From Nemertoderma westbladi (lineage: Eukaryota; Xenacoelomorpha; Nemertodermatida; Nemertodermatidae), in contig JAUCBJ010007455.1 of assembly GCA_032718475.1 (NCBI GenBank), positions 28,912 to 92,911 of the forward strand: a stretch of DNA of 64,000 nucleotides, written 5' to 3'. Every line of letters starts with the position of its first letter. Positions within the stretch are counted from its first letter, which is position 1. This document shows, piece by piece, positions 12,531 through 24,013 of this stretch. A program made the position numbers and the translations under genes. A model generated the notes under the pieces. The model was not told the DNA's origin and ran no database searches. It saw only the letters and a list, made by a program, of their open reading frames with translations.

Positions 12531-13670
12531 TGTTCGCGCTTTCAGACCTTTAGCAGTTTAACCTGCCAAATTTAGGTGACTTCTAGATTATAAATCGACT
12601 TTAGCCTATGACGAGTATTTGATACACTACATTAGCCGAAGCCAGTCTATGCGCGACCATTCACCCGCTGGATATACCTGGAAGACTGGATTCGGAAGCT
12701 TTGACCTTATTGCGGTGTAGGCCTACTGTATTATTCAACTGATCGTTAATATATAATCTCTGACAAATATTATTCACTTATTATTCACTTATGACTTACA
12801 CTAGACACAACGGGATGGCTATTGATTCACGTATAAAGCGCATTCTTTAGGAGATGCTTTGTTATCTGTCACAATCATGCACACTACCGCACAATGCTGC
12901 ACACCGATCTGCCGACCTTCACTAATTTTAGTCACATATAAAGAGAACAGCAACCGACACATGTAGTGCCTATGAAATAGCATTAGATTCACTCCAAAAC
13001 CAATATAATGTAAGTCGCAATTGCTATATGTAACCTGTCTCTTACCTTCAGTATATCAAGAAGATTGGGGGTTTTATGATTATTTATCGATATTATCCAA
13101 ATATAATAATATTCCATCAACTGATATAATTAATAACCGACAGTAAATAGCAGTAAAAATGCGGTGTTTGTAGGTGACAATATGTTTTGTTACAATATGA
13201 ATTGCGTTGATATGATTAGTGTTGAGATAACAGTTATACGTTTCTATGATCAAGCCTACTAATGTTTGGCTAAAGCCTGAAACACAGAAATTCCAAAGCC
13301 GGTCTTCTGGCATCAGGAAAAATACACACACTGACTGACTTGCGTGAGTTTCTGTATACAATCTCCAACACAGAGTGAAAACCGCTCTGATTGGTCGACC
13401 GAACAAAGAACGAACAAAGAACAAAGAAAAAGTTACACATGGACACAGCTGATAGATGTCGTCATCTGAGTTCCGATGTTTAGAGTATTTGGCTTATTGC
13501 GACATAAAATCGCTAGTTATGTCCGCTAAAGTACACATACAGACGAAATGGCTTTTTTTATGTCCACTAAAACACCGGTACAGTAAGGAAACGGCTTTTT
13601 ATGTCCGTTAAAACAACTACAGAGTACTTTGCGGGGGAAATAACCAGCTAATTCCGCAAAAGCCTTTACA
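12531..13670 (-). repeat. 5' LTR of the left element (1140 bp)
   Basis: Reverse complement of the LTRs at 20666-21834 and 37146-38314, clearly diverged but alignable from end to end. On the minus strand it starts tgtaaaggcttttgcgg at 13670 and ends gcgcgaaca at 12531, giving TG...CA termini. Its length is close to the 1169 bp of the young copy. Confidence 0.8.
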
Positions 13671-14370
13671 TAGGGCCTAACCAGAAATCACCCATCAGTG
13701 CACACCACGGTTACAGAACTAACTGCACGGTTACAGACGTTCTACTGTAGGCCTACTGTAGGCTTACTGTAGGCCTACTTGCTGTACAGTTTAGGCCGAG
13801 GTTGACAAATTAGTAAGTATAGATAGACTTCAGTAGGCTACTGTACACTACACACGACGGTATCTCATCCGTGTTTGATTGCTGCTACTCGTGTTGATTC
13901 ATGATTGTGATACAACATTATGTTATATTTAAGTTTTGTCAAATTTAACAAAGAAAATGTCAAACTTGCATCCATTATTACTGTAGTTGTGACCAACTTT
14001 TGCAGGCACTGTGCGCCCTTTGTTTATTCTTGTATAGATTACATAGAATCTTCGCAAACACTGCGCATCATGCGCATTTGAACTCGCCAGAGTGAGTTTC
14101 AATATGGATGCTGCTTATGATCAAACAATATATATGCCTACCTGCGGTTTCTGCCAATCAACCCCACCCACACACTCGTCGCGAGCAATACTGTAGAGCT
14201 CAAAAGTTTATTGCTTCCTTGTATTTTAATAACAAGTTTATTGGTCCCAGTTCACAGGTTAATAACTTCAATGGTTCCTTCTTTTACGAATTGATTATCA
14301 AAGAGTATACGGCTTTATATATTATTCAGTAATTTAAATTAACCAAGTTATCAAACACACATTAGGGGTT

Positions 14371-14391
14371 GGGGGGGGGGGGGGGGGGGGG
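14371..14391 (+). repeat. Poly-G tract (G21)
   Basis: Uninterrupted run of 21 G, counted directly. Confidence 0.95.
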
Positions 14392-15023
14392 TGATTTGTG
14401 TTTTAATAAATGGAGATCAAGCGAAAATACATAGCAACTAACCAATCTACATTACCTTAAACTCGGGTGGTGGTTACTGGTTATGGGGTTGCCTTTTTAA
14501 ATTACAACAACTGCGGCGACCTTTGACGATTGCTTACAACACTACAGTATGGTGGTGTTTGTGCATTATTCAATCCCTTGATGGCTATAGGTAGGTAGGC
14601 CTATACCACTAATCCCCGTAGCAGGAAATTGTTCCTGGCTGTTGTTCCAGGCACAGTTAAAGAATTACCATTCACGCTCGATATATATTCAATAAGCAAT
14701 TCAATCTAAAAAGTAGGTTGCCGCTTCATTGGCTTTATATATCAGTTTTATTAGTTTTCTGATTATTTAGAGTAAATTATTCAAGTAATGCATATTAATC
14801 TGTAATATGGAAATAACTCATGGAAATTGTCATGTTGTTAAATTGTCAACTGAAATGGCCTATGTTAAGTACAATCAACATGGGACTACACTGTATAAGA
14901 AACATGCCAGATCTACCATAGTACATTGGATATGTATCGCTGTATTAGAGCAAACGAAAAATGTAGGCCTACTCTACAATATTTGTAGAGCAATGTTGAA
15001 TAAACTACAATCACTAGGAGACA

Positions 15024-15044
15024 GGGGGGGGGGGGGGGGGGGGG
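15024..15044 (+). repeat. Poly-G tract (G21)
   Basis: Uninterrupted run of 21 G, followed by a gacgcaaa-type motif. Confidence 0.95.
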
Positions 15045-15214
15045 ACTTGACGCAAATCAGAAGTCGGCGAATTAGTTAAATTATCAATAAATTAGGTGAA
15101 ATTAGGAACTTTATCGACCGGCGGTACTTGCATATTTCTAGCACATCGTCTACAGTAATATGGACTTTCTTCGTCCCGTGTTCTGTATTTGTGTATTAAG
15201 GATATTAATAAAGC

Positions 15215-15223
15215 GCTCTAAAC
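15215..15223. repeat. Candidate LINE target-site duplication, left copy
   Basis: gctctaaac, repeated at 18988-18996 across the LINE. On the minus strand the LINE ends in a (TAG)n tail directly against this site. Confidence 0.55.
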
Positions 15224-18200
15224 TACTACTACTACTACTAGGATCGGCATGCTGCATTGCAGCTGCATTTTTAAGAATGCTGTGCCGGCTTGTCAACAAA
15301 ATTGCACCGCCACAACTCCCTATCACCCATGACATTTGCTAGATCATCCGCATCTTTAAGGCCAGTGTCCTTTAAGATGCGTCTCAAGAAAGTCATGGGC
15401 TGTCCACCATGCTTATTCACTCCATGAGGCTGCCAAAGTACAAGATTATGCACTGGCTGGTCCTCACGGCGAAAGCAATGTCCTGCAAAGCGGAGGCGAT
15501 TTTGTTCTAGTGTCAAGCTTGGGGGAACCAATGAGACACCTCCAATGTTATATAGTGTCTGGTTGGAGATGTGTGCATTGTACTTGACACAATGAACCCG
15601 GCGTAGCATTCTTGTGAATGTGCCATCCAGAGATTTGGTGTCCTCAGCAGTTAGAGCCCAGCATGGACTCCCGTAGAGGAGTACTGGAACTACTGCTGCT
15701 CTAAATAATCGGACCTTAAGTTTCCGATTAATTCTCGGTGATTTCCAAATCCTGGAAAGCCTATTCAAGGCTGTCCATGCCTTTCCCTTACGTATTCGAA
15801 GGTCCTCACCTGACTTCCGGATCCATGATCCCAGGTAACAGAAGTCGTCCACATGCTCAAGCATACCATCCTTTGAGCTTATGCTCTTCCGATCAGAGAC
15901 TTGCTGAGGACTTTCAAAGTTAACAGTCAGAATTTTGGTCTTTCTGGAGTTAATAAAAAGACCAACACTAGAAGCAGCATGTTCTAATGAGCTGAGGAGC
16001 CGTTGGGCTCCCTCTAATGATTCTGAGAGTACTCCTAAGTCATCAGCAAAGTCTAGATCAGTTAGGTACTTGGCAGGATTTCCTCGACTTCTGGAGCCAG
16101 TAGGTGGAGTTATCATCACCCCATCATCATTATGATGATCTAAGGACATGCGTAGAACATAGTCAACCACAATAATGAACAAGAATGGTGCAAGTGTGTC
16201 TCCTTGGAGGACGCCCCATAACACTTCAAATGGTTCTGTGTCACCGTCAACAGTAGACACAAATGTTGTCGAACCATCGTATACTGATCTGATTGCTGCA
16301 ATAATTTCATCAGGAATCCCATATAATGAAAGTATGCTGAACATACGTGAGCGAGAGACTGAATCAAAGGCCTTGAAGAAGTCAACAAAGATAACAGCCA
16401 GATGCCTGTCTTTCTTTTTTGATAATTCTTCAATTATCCTTCTAAGTGCCAAAATGGGCTCCATGGTCCCACGACCTTTACGGAACCCATTCTGATTTCC
16501 ACGGAGCAGTCTCTCAATGGGATCCCTGATGCGATTTAATAGAATCCTATTGTATAGCTTTGCAGCAATCGAGATCAATGAGATTCCCCGAAAAGAACCA
16601 TAGAGTGTTAGGTTGCCCTTCTTGGGAACTGGCACCAACTTATTTGTTTTCATTTCTTGTGGGACTCTTGTTGTTCGGTACATGTCTACTATGATGGGAT
16701 AGATGAGCTTTAAACACTCAGGTATTTTAAAGACCTCAGGGGGAACACCATCTACTCCACTGGCACGATTGGTCTTAATGCTCTTTGCAGCAGCCTTCAC
16801 TTCTGCAAAGGAGATATCGCCAATGGGAATATCTGGGAGTACAGACTCAGACACTTTTACTTCTATAAAGTTATCAGGCAATACCCTGTCATTATTGAGG
16901 AGCTTTTCAAAGTGGGCTTTCCAACCATTGAGGCGATCGGCTGGTGATTCAGCCTTAACCTTGGTGGTTGGTTGGCTTTTCCGCCCAGTAAGCAGATTGA
17001 TTGATTTCCATGCCTGGGATGATTGCCTGCTGTCGTCAGCATCATTGATGGCATCAACCTGTTGGTTTATTAGCTCCTGTAGATTAACAGAGTACTGCCT
17101 GTTCAGGGACCTAGATGCAGCCTTAACTGCATTCTTGGCCGCTGTAGTCTGTTTGAGTCGGGACTCTTTCTGCGCCTTATGAAGGTCATTTCGGCACTTC
17201 TGAATTTTGTTGTCAGTCCAGGGGGCCCTTTTCCTGTTTCGAGGGTATACAGGAACTGTTTCTGCAGCTGCTAACTTAACTGCTTCTGTAAAGGCAGTAT
17301 AGCCCTCACAGTGATCTGCCGCCTCAGAGGCAAGAGCCTCATACCTGTTGCTCAGCTGTAGTGTGAAGCTGGATCTCACACTTGGCTGTTGCAACAGAGA
17401 GGACCAGTCATGCCGCGGCAAGGCAGATTTCGTTGTTCTGCTAGCACGCAGACTAAGTCTTACCTTGGCCACAATAAGGCGGTGATCACTGGAGAAGGGT
17501 CGAAGTGTAAATGCATTACAGTCTTGTATAGAGCTCCTGTATTTCCTACGAAACAGAATATGGTCTATCTGGGACTTGTGACCACTGGGTCCACTATGAG
17601 TCCATAGCTTTCCAGTTCGCTTCTTGAACTGGGTTCCAGCCGAAAACAATCCATTTCCAGAGATAAAATCCTGAAGATGGACAGAATTTCGGTTAACACT
17701 ATTGCTATAGACCCAGGGCGATGTAGGTGATTGATGCAGACTTGCATTAAAGTCTCCCAGGAATGTTAAGAATGCATGCTGATCCACTCCATCAGTAGCT
17801 GCTTGTAGATTGTGGTAGAAATTTTCCACCTCCTCTACAGGGGCAACACTAGTTGGAGAGTAGCACACAATCAGAACCACCTTAGGAAACTTCTTAGCCA
17901 GTCTTCCAGAACATGAGAAGTGGCAACGGATGATGCGGTTAGAGATTTGGTCTATTTTGTCCAATGCTGCATGTGCAGTTGGATTCATCAATAGACCAAT
18001 TCCACCATTGCCACTATCATCTGCTGACGCGAGGGCGAGTCGCCAACCGCCCCCCATGTCCTTAATCAGAACCTCATCAGTCTGTCCAGTCTGCATTCGG
18101 TGTTCTTGAACACCCACTGCACTAAGAGAAAGCTTATCTGCCAAGGCAGTCAGCTCACCTTGTCGCATTGGGGACCCGAGTGTTAGGGTGTTTACTGAGG

Positions 18201-18987
18201 CTAGTCTAGTAACTTGCCTCAGATTCACCAATGGCTTTGTTGGTCGGGGTGGAACATGAGAGTAGCCTCCAACTCCAGAATCCCTCTCCCCATCACAATC
18301 TGGCCTCCCTGGTGACCCAGGGTTTGGGCCAGAAAGGTCATCAGGAAAGGGACTCAAAGAATTGTTGGCTGCTCTCTCTCCAGTAGGGGGTGAGACAGGC
18401 AGCCGGTCAGGAGTTAACTGACGCCTGTGAGGCCGATTGTGTCCGGTAATTCCACTGGCCTCTAGTGGCCGGACCTCCGCATTGCTAATGTAATCCATAG
18501 TGGGGGTTGGGGGGTGCTTTTTTGCCGAGTCAGCTCTCGGGGCAAATACCGCACCCTGGTTTGCCATTCCACAGGGTGGGTGTCGCAATGGAGTCAGATA
18601 TGAGGCCCATCACCCATATCTACTCTGGCGCACATGACCCACCATTGGCTGTTGCAGCTCATCTGCTGGGTCATGCCCTGTACCCTTGCTGCCAGGTGCA
18701 GGTCGCAGTGAAGTGCTCTCAGAGTGGACATGAGAACACTCTACTCCTGACCAGCCATTGGTAGATCACCATCTGCCTGGTCAGGCCATATACCCCTGCA
18801 GCCAAGTATATGGGTCCTTAATCCAGGACCAAGGACGTCCTTATCCCAGAACGAAGGGGGTCCTAGTTACAGGACCAGATTTGCCCTAGTAAGAGGGTCT
18901 ATGCAGCTACAGGTGGCACCTCCTTTATGCTGCATGGAGGTGGCAAGTTTTCTTGATCAATGACCTAGAATACCTGACCTGACTCAG
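15224..18987 (-). mobile_element. Apparently full-length APE-type LINE with (TAG)n tail
   Basis: About 3.76 kb bounded by a 9-bp direct repeat (gctctaaac). It has a short 5' region (18987-18568), a single uninterrupted ORF, a very short 3' UTR and a tail of about six TAG units. A microsatellite tail in place of poly-A, a single endonuclease-RT ORF and compact size fit RTE- or CR1/L2-like lineages; the exact clade needs a phylogeny. A fragment of the same family lies at 50213-50394. Confidence 0.75.
15271..18567 (-). CDS. LINE ORF: APE endonuclease plus reverse transcriptase, intact
   Basis: 1098 codons from the first ATG (18567, MANQGAVFAP); the frame is also open a few codons upstream without ATG. 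A proline-rich N-terminus of about 115 residues comes first. An AP-endonuclease-like domain follows, with VGVQEHRM near residue 151, LGDFNASL near 267 and a SDHRL motif at its end. The reverse transcriptase shows motif A VDFFKAFDSV near 724, motif B VLQGDTLAPFLF, and the catalytic FADD near 840. After it comes a conserved C-terminal region (RLRFAGHC, LVLWQP) seen in many invertebrate LINEs. I see no frameshift or stop, so the copy could be active or recently inserted. Confidence 0.88.
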   Translation of the reverse strand: MANQGAVFAPRADSAKKHPPTPTMDYISNAEVRPLEASGITGHNRPHRRQLTPDRLPVSPPTGERAANNSLSPFPDDLSGPNPGSPGRPDCDGERDSGVGGYSHVPPRPTKPLVNLRQVTRLASVNTLTLGSPMRQGELTALADKLSLSAVGVQEHRMQTGQTDEVLIKDMGGGWRLALASADDSGNGGIGLLMNPTAHAALDKIDQISNRIIRCHFSCSGRLAKKFPKVVLIVCYSPTSVAPVEEVENFYHNLQAATDGVDQHAFLTFLGDFNASLHQSPTSPWVYSNSVNRNSVHLQDFISGNGLFSAGTQFKKRTGKLWTHSGPSGHKSQIDHILFRRKYRSSIQDCNAFTLRPFSSDHRLIVAKVRLSLRASRTTKSALPRHDWSSLLQQPSVRSSFTLQLSNRYEALASEAADHCEGYTAFTEAVKLAAAETVPVYPRNRKRAPWTDNKIQKCRNDLHKAQKESRLKQTTAAKNAVKAASRSLNRQYSVNLQELINQQVDAINDADDSRQSSQAWKSINLLTGRKSQPTTKVKAESPADRLNGWKAHFEKLLNNDRVLPDNFIEVKVSESVLPDIPIGDISFAEVKAAAKSIKTNRASGVDGVPPEVFKIPECLKLIYPIIVDMYRTTRVPQEMKTNKLVPVPKKGNLTLYGSFRGISLISIAAKLYNRILLNRIRDPIERLLRGNQNGFRKGRGTMEPILALRRIIEELSKKKDRHLAVIFVDFFKAFDSVSRSRMFSILSLYGIPDEIIAAIRSVYDGSTTFVSTVDGDTEPFEVLWGVLQGDTLAPFLFIIVVDYVLRMSLDHHNDDGVMITPPTGSRSRGNPAKYLTDLDFADDLGVLSESLEGAQRLLSSLEHAASSVGLFINSRKTKILTVNFESPQQVSDRKSISSKDGMLEHVDDFCYLGSWIRKSGEDLRIRKGKAWTALNRLSRIWKSPRINRKLKVRLFRAAVVPVLLYGSPCWALTAEDTKSLDGTFTRMLRRVHCVKYNAHISNQTLYNIGGVSLVPPSLTLEQNRLRFAGHCFRREDQPVHNLVLWQPHGVNKHGGQPMTFLRRILKDTGLKDADDLANVMGDRELWRCNFVDKPAQHS

Positions 18988-18996
18988 GCTCTAAAC
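18988..18996. repeat. Candidate LINE target-site duplication, right copy
   Basis: gctctaaac, identical to 15215-15223. It marks the probable 5' end of the LINE at 18987. Confidence 0.55.
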
Positions 18997-20375
18997 GATA
19001 TCTTAATTATCATGTAATTTTGATTGCCGAGTCCAATTTATATTTATTTAATTGATTTGGAGCCTTGGATTCAGACAATGTAATCAGTCTGATACTACTG
19101 TAAAGTTCTCTTAGACGAAATGTTCTCAGTAGATAATATACAGAGATTATCGCCTGTCCCAGAATATTATATACCGATATTCTGTAATAAAACCTGGAGC
19201 AAGTATAGTTATACAGTACATGATTTATTTGCTACAGGTACAGTACAGTTTGTTTTTATTACCATCCCGTAATATACAGTAGTTAGTTACATTGGGAATT
19301 TTGGCTTAGCTGGGTGATATACAGTTATATGATAAATTTGAATAAATTGTAGGCCTACCAAAACAACGTTTAACAAAAATATAACTTTAGGTATATCTCA
19401 TAATGTACCGTATGCTTCAAAAACAAGCACCCTTTTTAATTATGATACCTTGAACACAACGTATAGATGTACTGTAATGCAATAATCATACAGAACAGTA
19501 TAGTATTTCAACCAACGAATTAACTCAGCTTCGCCTGGCTGCATATTACAATTACAATTAATACAGAGTAGGTGACTGACCCGGACAAATTTTGGCAACA
19601 CATTATTTATTACATCCATACACCATGCCCCGGAAAAAAGTGTCGTTATTCATGAACAGTAGCCTCTGGATTCCCCCCTAATTTTTTCTACAAAATTGTA
19701 AAATGAGATTGCATGAAATTTGAAACATAGACAGTTTCACCTCCTCCTCCTTGCTGGATGATCCAGAATTTTTATTTTCGCTTTCTTTAGTTAGAAGCGT
19801 TTGAAAAAAGAATATATCTGTCGATATTGCACCAGTTACATCGCAGTTATTCTTTAACCTTATAGTGATTTGTTGAGCGTTCAAAAGTTACATGGTTTTG
19901 CAACTGTGCAAGGCTAATTTATCCGATTATATACTGTACATGTGTATCCAGTTATCAGTATAACTACTGTATATTATATTCAAGATAAATAACTGAATAA
20001 TCGTGTAGGCCTACTGCATACTGGAGTACAGTAGGTATAATAACAATCGGGAGTGATTTTTTATGTCCTATTATTTGACTTTTTTGTCCTCATTTTTTTA
20101 CGAATTGTGCATAATGACTTTTGTTGTCCTTTAATGACTTTTTATGTATGTATTTCTTCAAAATGTCAGACTGCTGATTTCTGGTCTGTCGGACAGTTGG
20201 TTTAACTACGCCTGTGCCAAAACATTCCATGATTCCATGATTTATAGACTATGAGATAGATTTCCATATGCGCCTGTGGTAAAAGACTCTAAATTTAATA
20301 CATAGTTTGTGTTTGTTGTCGATAATCGATTACCACATGACGTAGCAAAACACTGATTTTATAGCCAAAAACAAT
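18997..20375. other. AT-rich intergenic DNA, no gene seen
   Basis: No supported ORF or repeat array. Near 20050-20170 there are loose repeats of a tgactttttatgtcc-like motif. Confidence 0.4.
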
Positions 20376-20665
20376 TACCAATTGATGGAAAGGAGCAGGT
20401 TAAGGCCGGATTTTCTAACCAAAACAATAAACAGTCACCTTACCAAATGAAGGAAAGGAGCAGGTTACAGAGGCTAGCCTTTCTAACCAAAACAATAAAC
20501 GGTCACTTTACCAAATCAGGGAAAGGAGCAGGTTACAGAGGCGGGATTTTCTAACCAAAACAATAAACAATCACTTTACCAAAAGAAGAAAGGAGCAGGT
20601 TACATAGATGGTCTTCTCTAACCAAAACAATAAACGATAACATTACCAATTGAGAGAGAGGAGCA
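20376..20665 (+). repeat. Minisatellite, left part of the array split by the giant element
   Basis: About four units of 66-69 bp, each with the cores aaaggagcaggttacag and ctaaccaaaacaataaac. The array continues at 38315, so the element inserted inside it. Confidence 0.85.
20661..20665. repeat. Target-site duplication, left (gagca)
   Basis: Five bases directly before the 5' LTR, identical to 38315-38319 directly after the 3' LTR. Five bp is typical of BEL/Pao integration. Confidence 0.85.
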
Positions 20666-21834
20666 TGTAAAAGCTTTTGCGTAATTAGCCGGTTATTTTC
20701 CCCGTAAAGTACTCTGTAGTTGGTTTACTGGGCATAAAAAGGCCGTGTCCTTACTGTACTGGTGTTTTAGAGGACATAAAAGCCATTTCTTCTGTATTTG
20801 TACTTTAGAGGACATAATCCGCAATTTCGGGACGCAATAAGCTCGATACTCTTGAAAACAGTGTCGCTACCATGACGACGGCTAACAGCTGATATTGCCA
20901 CGTCGACATTTCTTTGTTTCTTTGTTCTCTCGTTGTTCGGTCGACCAATCAGAGCGTTTTTTGTCTCTGTGTTGGAGGTGGATACAGAAACTCAGGAATT
21001 CAGTGTTATGTTTTTGCCCAGAGCCTAAGAACATCGGCTTTTGGCACCTCCGTGTTTCAGTCTTTAGTCTTACATTAGTAGGCTTAATTATAGAACGTAT
21101 ATCTGTTATCTAACCTAACCATACCAATGCAAACGAGTTAATTCACTCACTTAATAATCATTTATACCTTAACTTTACTGCTTTTACTGTCAGTTATTCA
21201 TTATATTGGTTGATGAAATATTATATCGGAATACTGATCAATAGTCAGACACCCCACCTTCTTGATATACTAAAGGTTAGAGAGACCGGTTACAGATAAA
21301 CGATTGCGACCTATGTTAAGTGGTTTGAAGTGAATCTAATGCTATTTCATATGCCCGACATAAATTGTATGTTGCTCTCTTTATACGTGACTAAATTTAG
21401 TGAAGGTCGGCAGATTAGTGTGCAGTATTGTGCAGCATTGTGTATGAGTGTAACTGATAACAAAGCATCTCCTAAAGAATGTGCCATATACGTGAATCTA
21501 TAGCCTTTTCGTTGTGTATAGTTTAAGTCATAACTCTGTTTACATATTTAGAGCGCCACGTCCTAAAGGAACTGTTAATATTTCCCGAAAGTGAATAATA
21601 TTTGTCAGAGATTATATATTACGATCAGTCGAATAATACGGTAGGCTTACACCATCAATCATTAAGCTCCGAACTCAGTCTCCCGGGTATATCCAACGGG
21701 TGAATGATTGCGCATAGACTGGCTTCGGCTAATGTAGTGTATCAAATACTCGTCATAAGCTAAAGAATATATATCATCCAAAAGACATCCTAATTTGGCA
21801 GCTTAAACTGTCAAAGGTCTTAAAAGCGCAAACA
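20666..21834 (+). repeat. 5' LTR (1169 bp)
   Basis: Starts tgtaaaagcttttgcg and ends taaaagcgcaaaca; matches 37146-38314 at all but four positions. It also aligns to the reverse complement of 12531-13670. Confidence 0.93.
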
Positions 21835-24013
21835 ATAACAGATATAGCTTCTGGATTGCGGTGTAAGCAATCTAGTCGAAAGTACCGGTCGACCGGTAAC
21901 CAGTAGGCCTGACTGCCTGATCATCCGGACCGGTACCTACAACAGTACAGGTACAGCAGTATTATTCGATTTGATTATTATATGCCGGTAGGTCTTAATA
22001 ATTAATCGGGGACGCCTGGTTTTTATTGGGATTTTACTTAGGCCTATTTCTGTCAGTTTTATTTATTTGTAAGCCAGTATTGAGCAGAAGGCGTGTAAGC
22101 CTGCTCAGATTGTACAGATAATTTGTAGGCTTGACTGTTGGCTAACTGTTGATTAGGTCTGAACGGATTGCAGTGCATGTAGAGTGTATGTCCGATAAAG
22201 AACGGTTAGGAAGTAGGGGCAGCCATAGCTGTAAGGTAAACCCCCATCTAAAGAATAAGTCGTACTACTGGGTTAGAACGCATACTACTTAACCATTTCG
22301 TGTTGGTTTATTTAGGCCCGATAGGAGTCCGCCAGCGTTTGGTCTGTACTTTGTTTGTGTAGTCTGTACGGGTAGCGTATAATTTTATTTAGATAATTTG
22401 TAGGCTGGATAGTTGTCTGGCTGTTGTTGGGTTTGAGGAAATTTCGGTGTGTGTAGAGCATCTGTCCGATAAAGTGCTAAGTTAGGAAAGTAGGGGCTTC
22501 AAGTGCTGTGAGGTAAACCCCCTGTGAAAGAATAAGTCGTACTACTGGGTTAGAACGCATACTAACTAATCATTTTGGAGTCTGCATATACCGTAGTTTG
22601 TTTAGGCTTGATAGTAGTCTGTCAGTATTTGGTCTGCATTTTGTTTGAGTAGTTTGTACGCGTAGCGTAATATTTATTATTCAGAGTTTATGCGATTATT
22701 CGCAACATTCATTCCCCAAGTTTGTTCCTACAGTAATTGTGTTTGTTATACATACCGTTATAGTTAAACTAACCCTGGTACTACATCAGGGCTGCTCGGC
22801 GTAGGTAAAGACTGGAGATTTTGTGCTTTGGTCACTCCGGCAGATACCGTGGTTCTTTTGGCTGTTCAAGTATTTTTAACTACTGATTATTTGTTATACA
22901 AGTACTTGTACCTAATTTAGGGTTTAGTGTACAGTGCTTTCCGAAAGCAATTAGTGTGTAGGCAGTGTATTTGTGTTGTAAAGTGGTTAATAGGCACGTT
23001 GGTTCTGGTAGACCGCGGTAATTAACTTCTAGGTAGGGACACTCCGTGATACATAACGTAGTACCTATAGCGATACGGTTATAGGTCGTCAGGCGGTGGT
23101 ATTTTCCTATCTGGACAACACAGTATATTTACTACTACTTATTATTTTCAAATACTGTAGTAATCTGTCCGTTGTAATAGCCAGATATTCTAACCCTTTG
23201 TTAGGCTGGTTAGTAGACTTCTTGTAAAATTACCCTAAAAATTTGTATTTGTGTATTTGTAATTAAATTTTTGTGTTTATTTAGAGATTGTAATCTCAAC
23301 CCGAATTGTACGTAATTTGTAGTATTAAGTAACTTAGGTAAATTAGAATTATTTGTTTTAGTGTCTAACAAGTAGCACTCCACTGAGAGCGCACAGCTTA
23401 TGTGTAGTGACTCCCCCAGAAATAATAACATTTATTTCAAACATTGACAAAACCCATTAAACGGGTATATATATATTATAAATCAACTCAAACGATTTAT
23501 AAATAGTAGGCCTGCCATATAACAATTAGGTCTCAATATCAGTTGGACTACTGCTTAAATAACGGCGATAAAGTAAGTTAAAGTAACCAAGTAGCCCTTA
23601 AAATTCAGAAATTCAATTATTTAAAATAATTGATATACCGGTATTTACAATAGCCTTATTATCTTTATTTTCATAAACTTAAGCTGAAATCATACCGGTA
23701 TTCTGTAATTAATTCTAGTTAATAATTATACTTATATATACTATAAGTGTAAACTGCATACCGGTATCCACGATAGGCCTATTATATATATATATATTTG
23801 TGCTAAGATTATATACCGGTATTTTGTGAAAAACCTAGTCTATAATAATACTTATATATACCATAAGCATACCGGTATTCTAATATTATATATATATCAC
23901 GCTACACTGAGTAGCAGTATCGGTAATTAATTACTAGGCTAGCAGTTAATGCTGAATTACTAGACTTGCTTAGACTGTAATATAGCAGTAGGCATTCAAC
24001 TGTGCAAACAAAC
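21835..24013 (+). other. 5' leader of the right element
   Basis: About 2.2 kb with no supported ORF. It contains two copies of a roughly 275-bp unit (about 22120-22670) and several accggtat palindrome-bearing repeats (about 23630-23880), mirroring the left copy's leader. The expected primer-binding site just after 21834 could not be assigned to a tRNA. Confidence 0.65.

Larger units (their letters stand above)
1..13670 (-). mobile_element. Giant BEL/Pao-like LTR retrotransposon, left (older) copy, truncated by the window edge
   Basis: The element reads right to left: 5' LTR, leader, gag, protease, a remnant of RT, the integrase C-terminus, a spacer and a long ORF of unknown family. Every block has a counterpart in the same order in the plus-strand copy at 20666-38314, which fixes orientation and family. 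The BEL/Pao assignment rests on the DUF1759-type capsid region, zinc knuckles, a DSGS aspartic protease, and the BEL-type start of RT and end of integrase. Several frames are broken by point nonsense changes and small indels, so the copy is old. Its 3' LTR lies beyond position 1 and is not seen. The base outside the 5' LTR is 13671; the duplicated target site cannot be tested from here. Confidence 0.85.
13671..15214. other. Intergenic spacer with two long poly-G tracts
   Basis: No coding region supported. It contains tandem aggcctac-type palindromes near 13745-13785, a run of 21 G at 14371-14391 and another of 21 G at 15024-15044. The second is followed by acttgacgcaaat, resembling the module that follows the poly-G at 41308-41322. 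Confidence 0.5.

Noticed and set aside
21835-21870. Primer-binding site with a tgg start at about 21852
   Set aside because: It lies too far from the LTR, and I could not match it to any tRNA 3' end.
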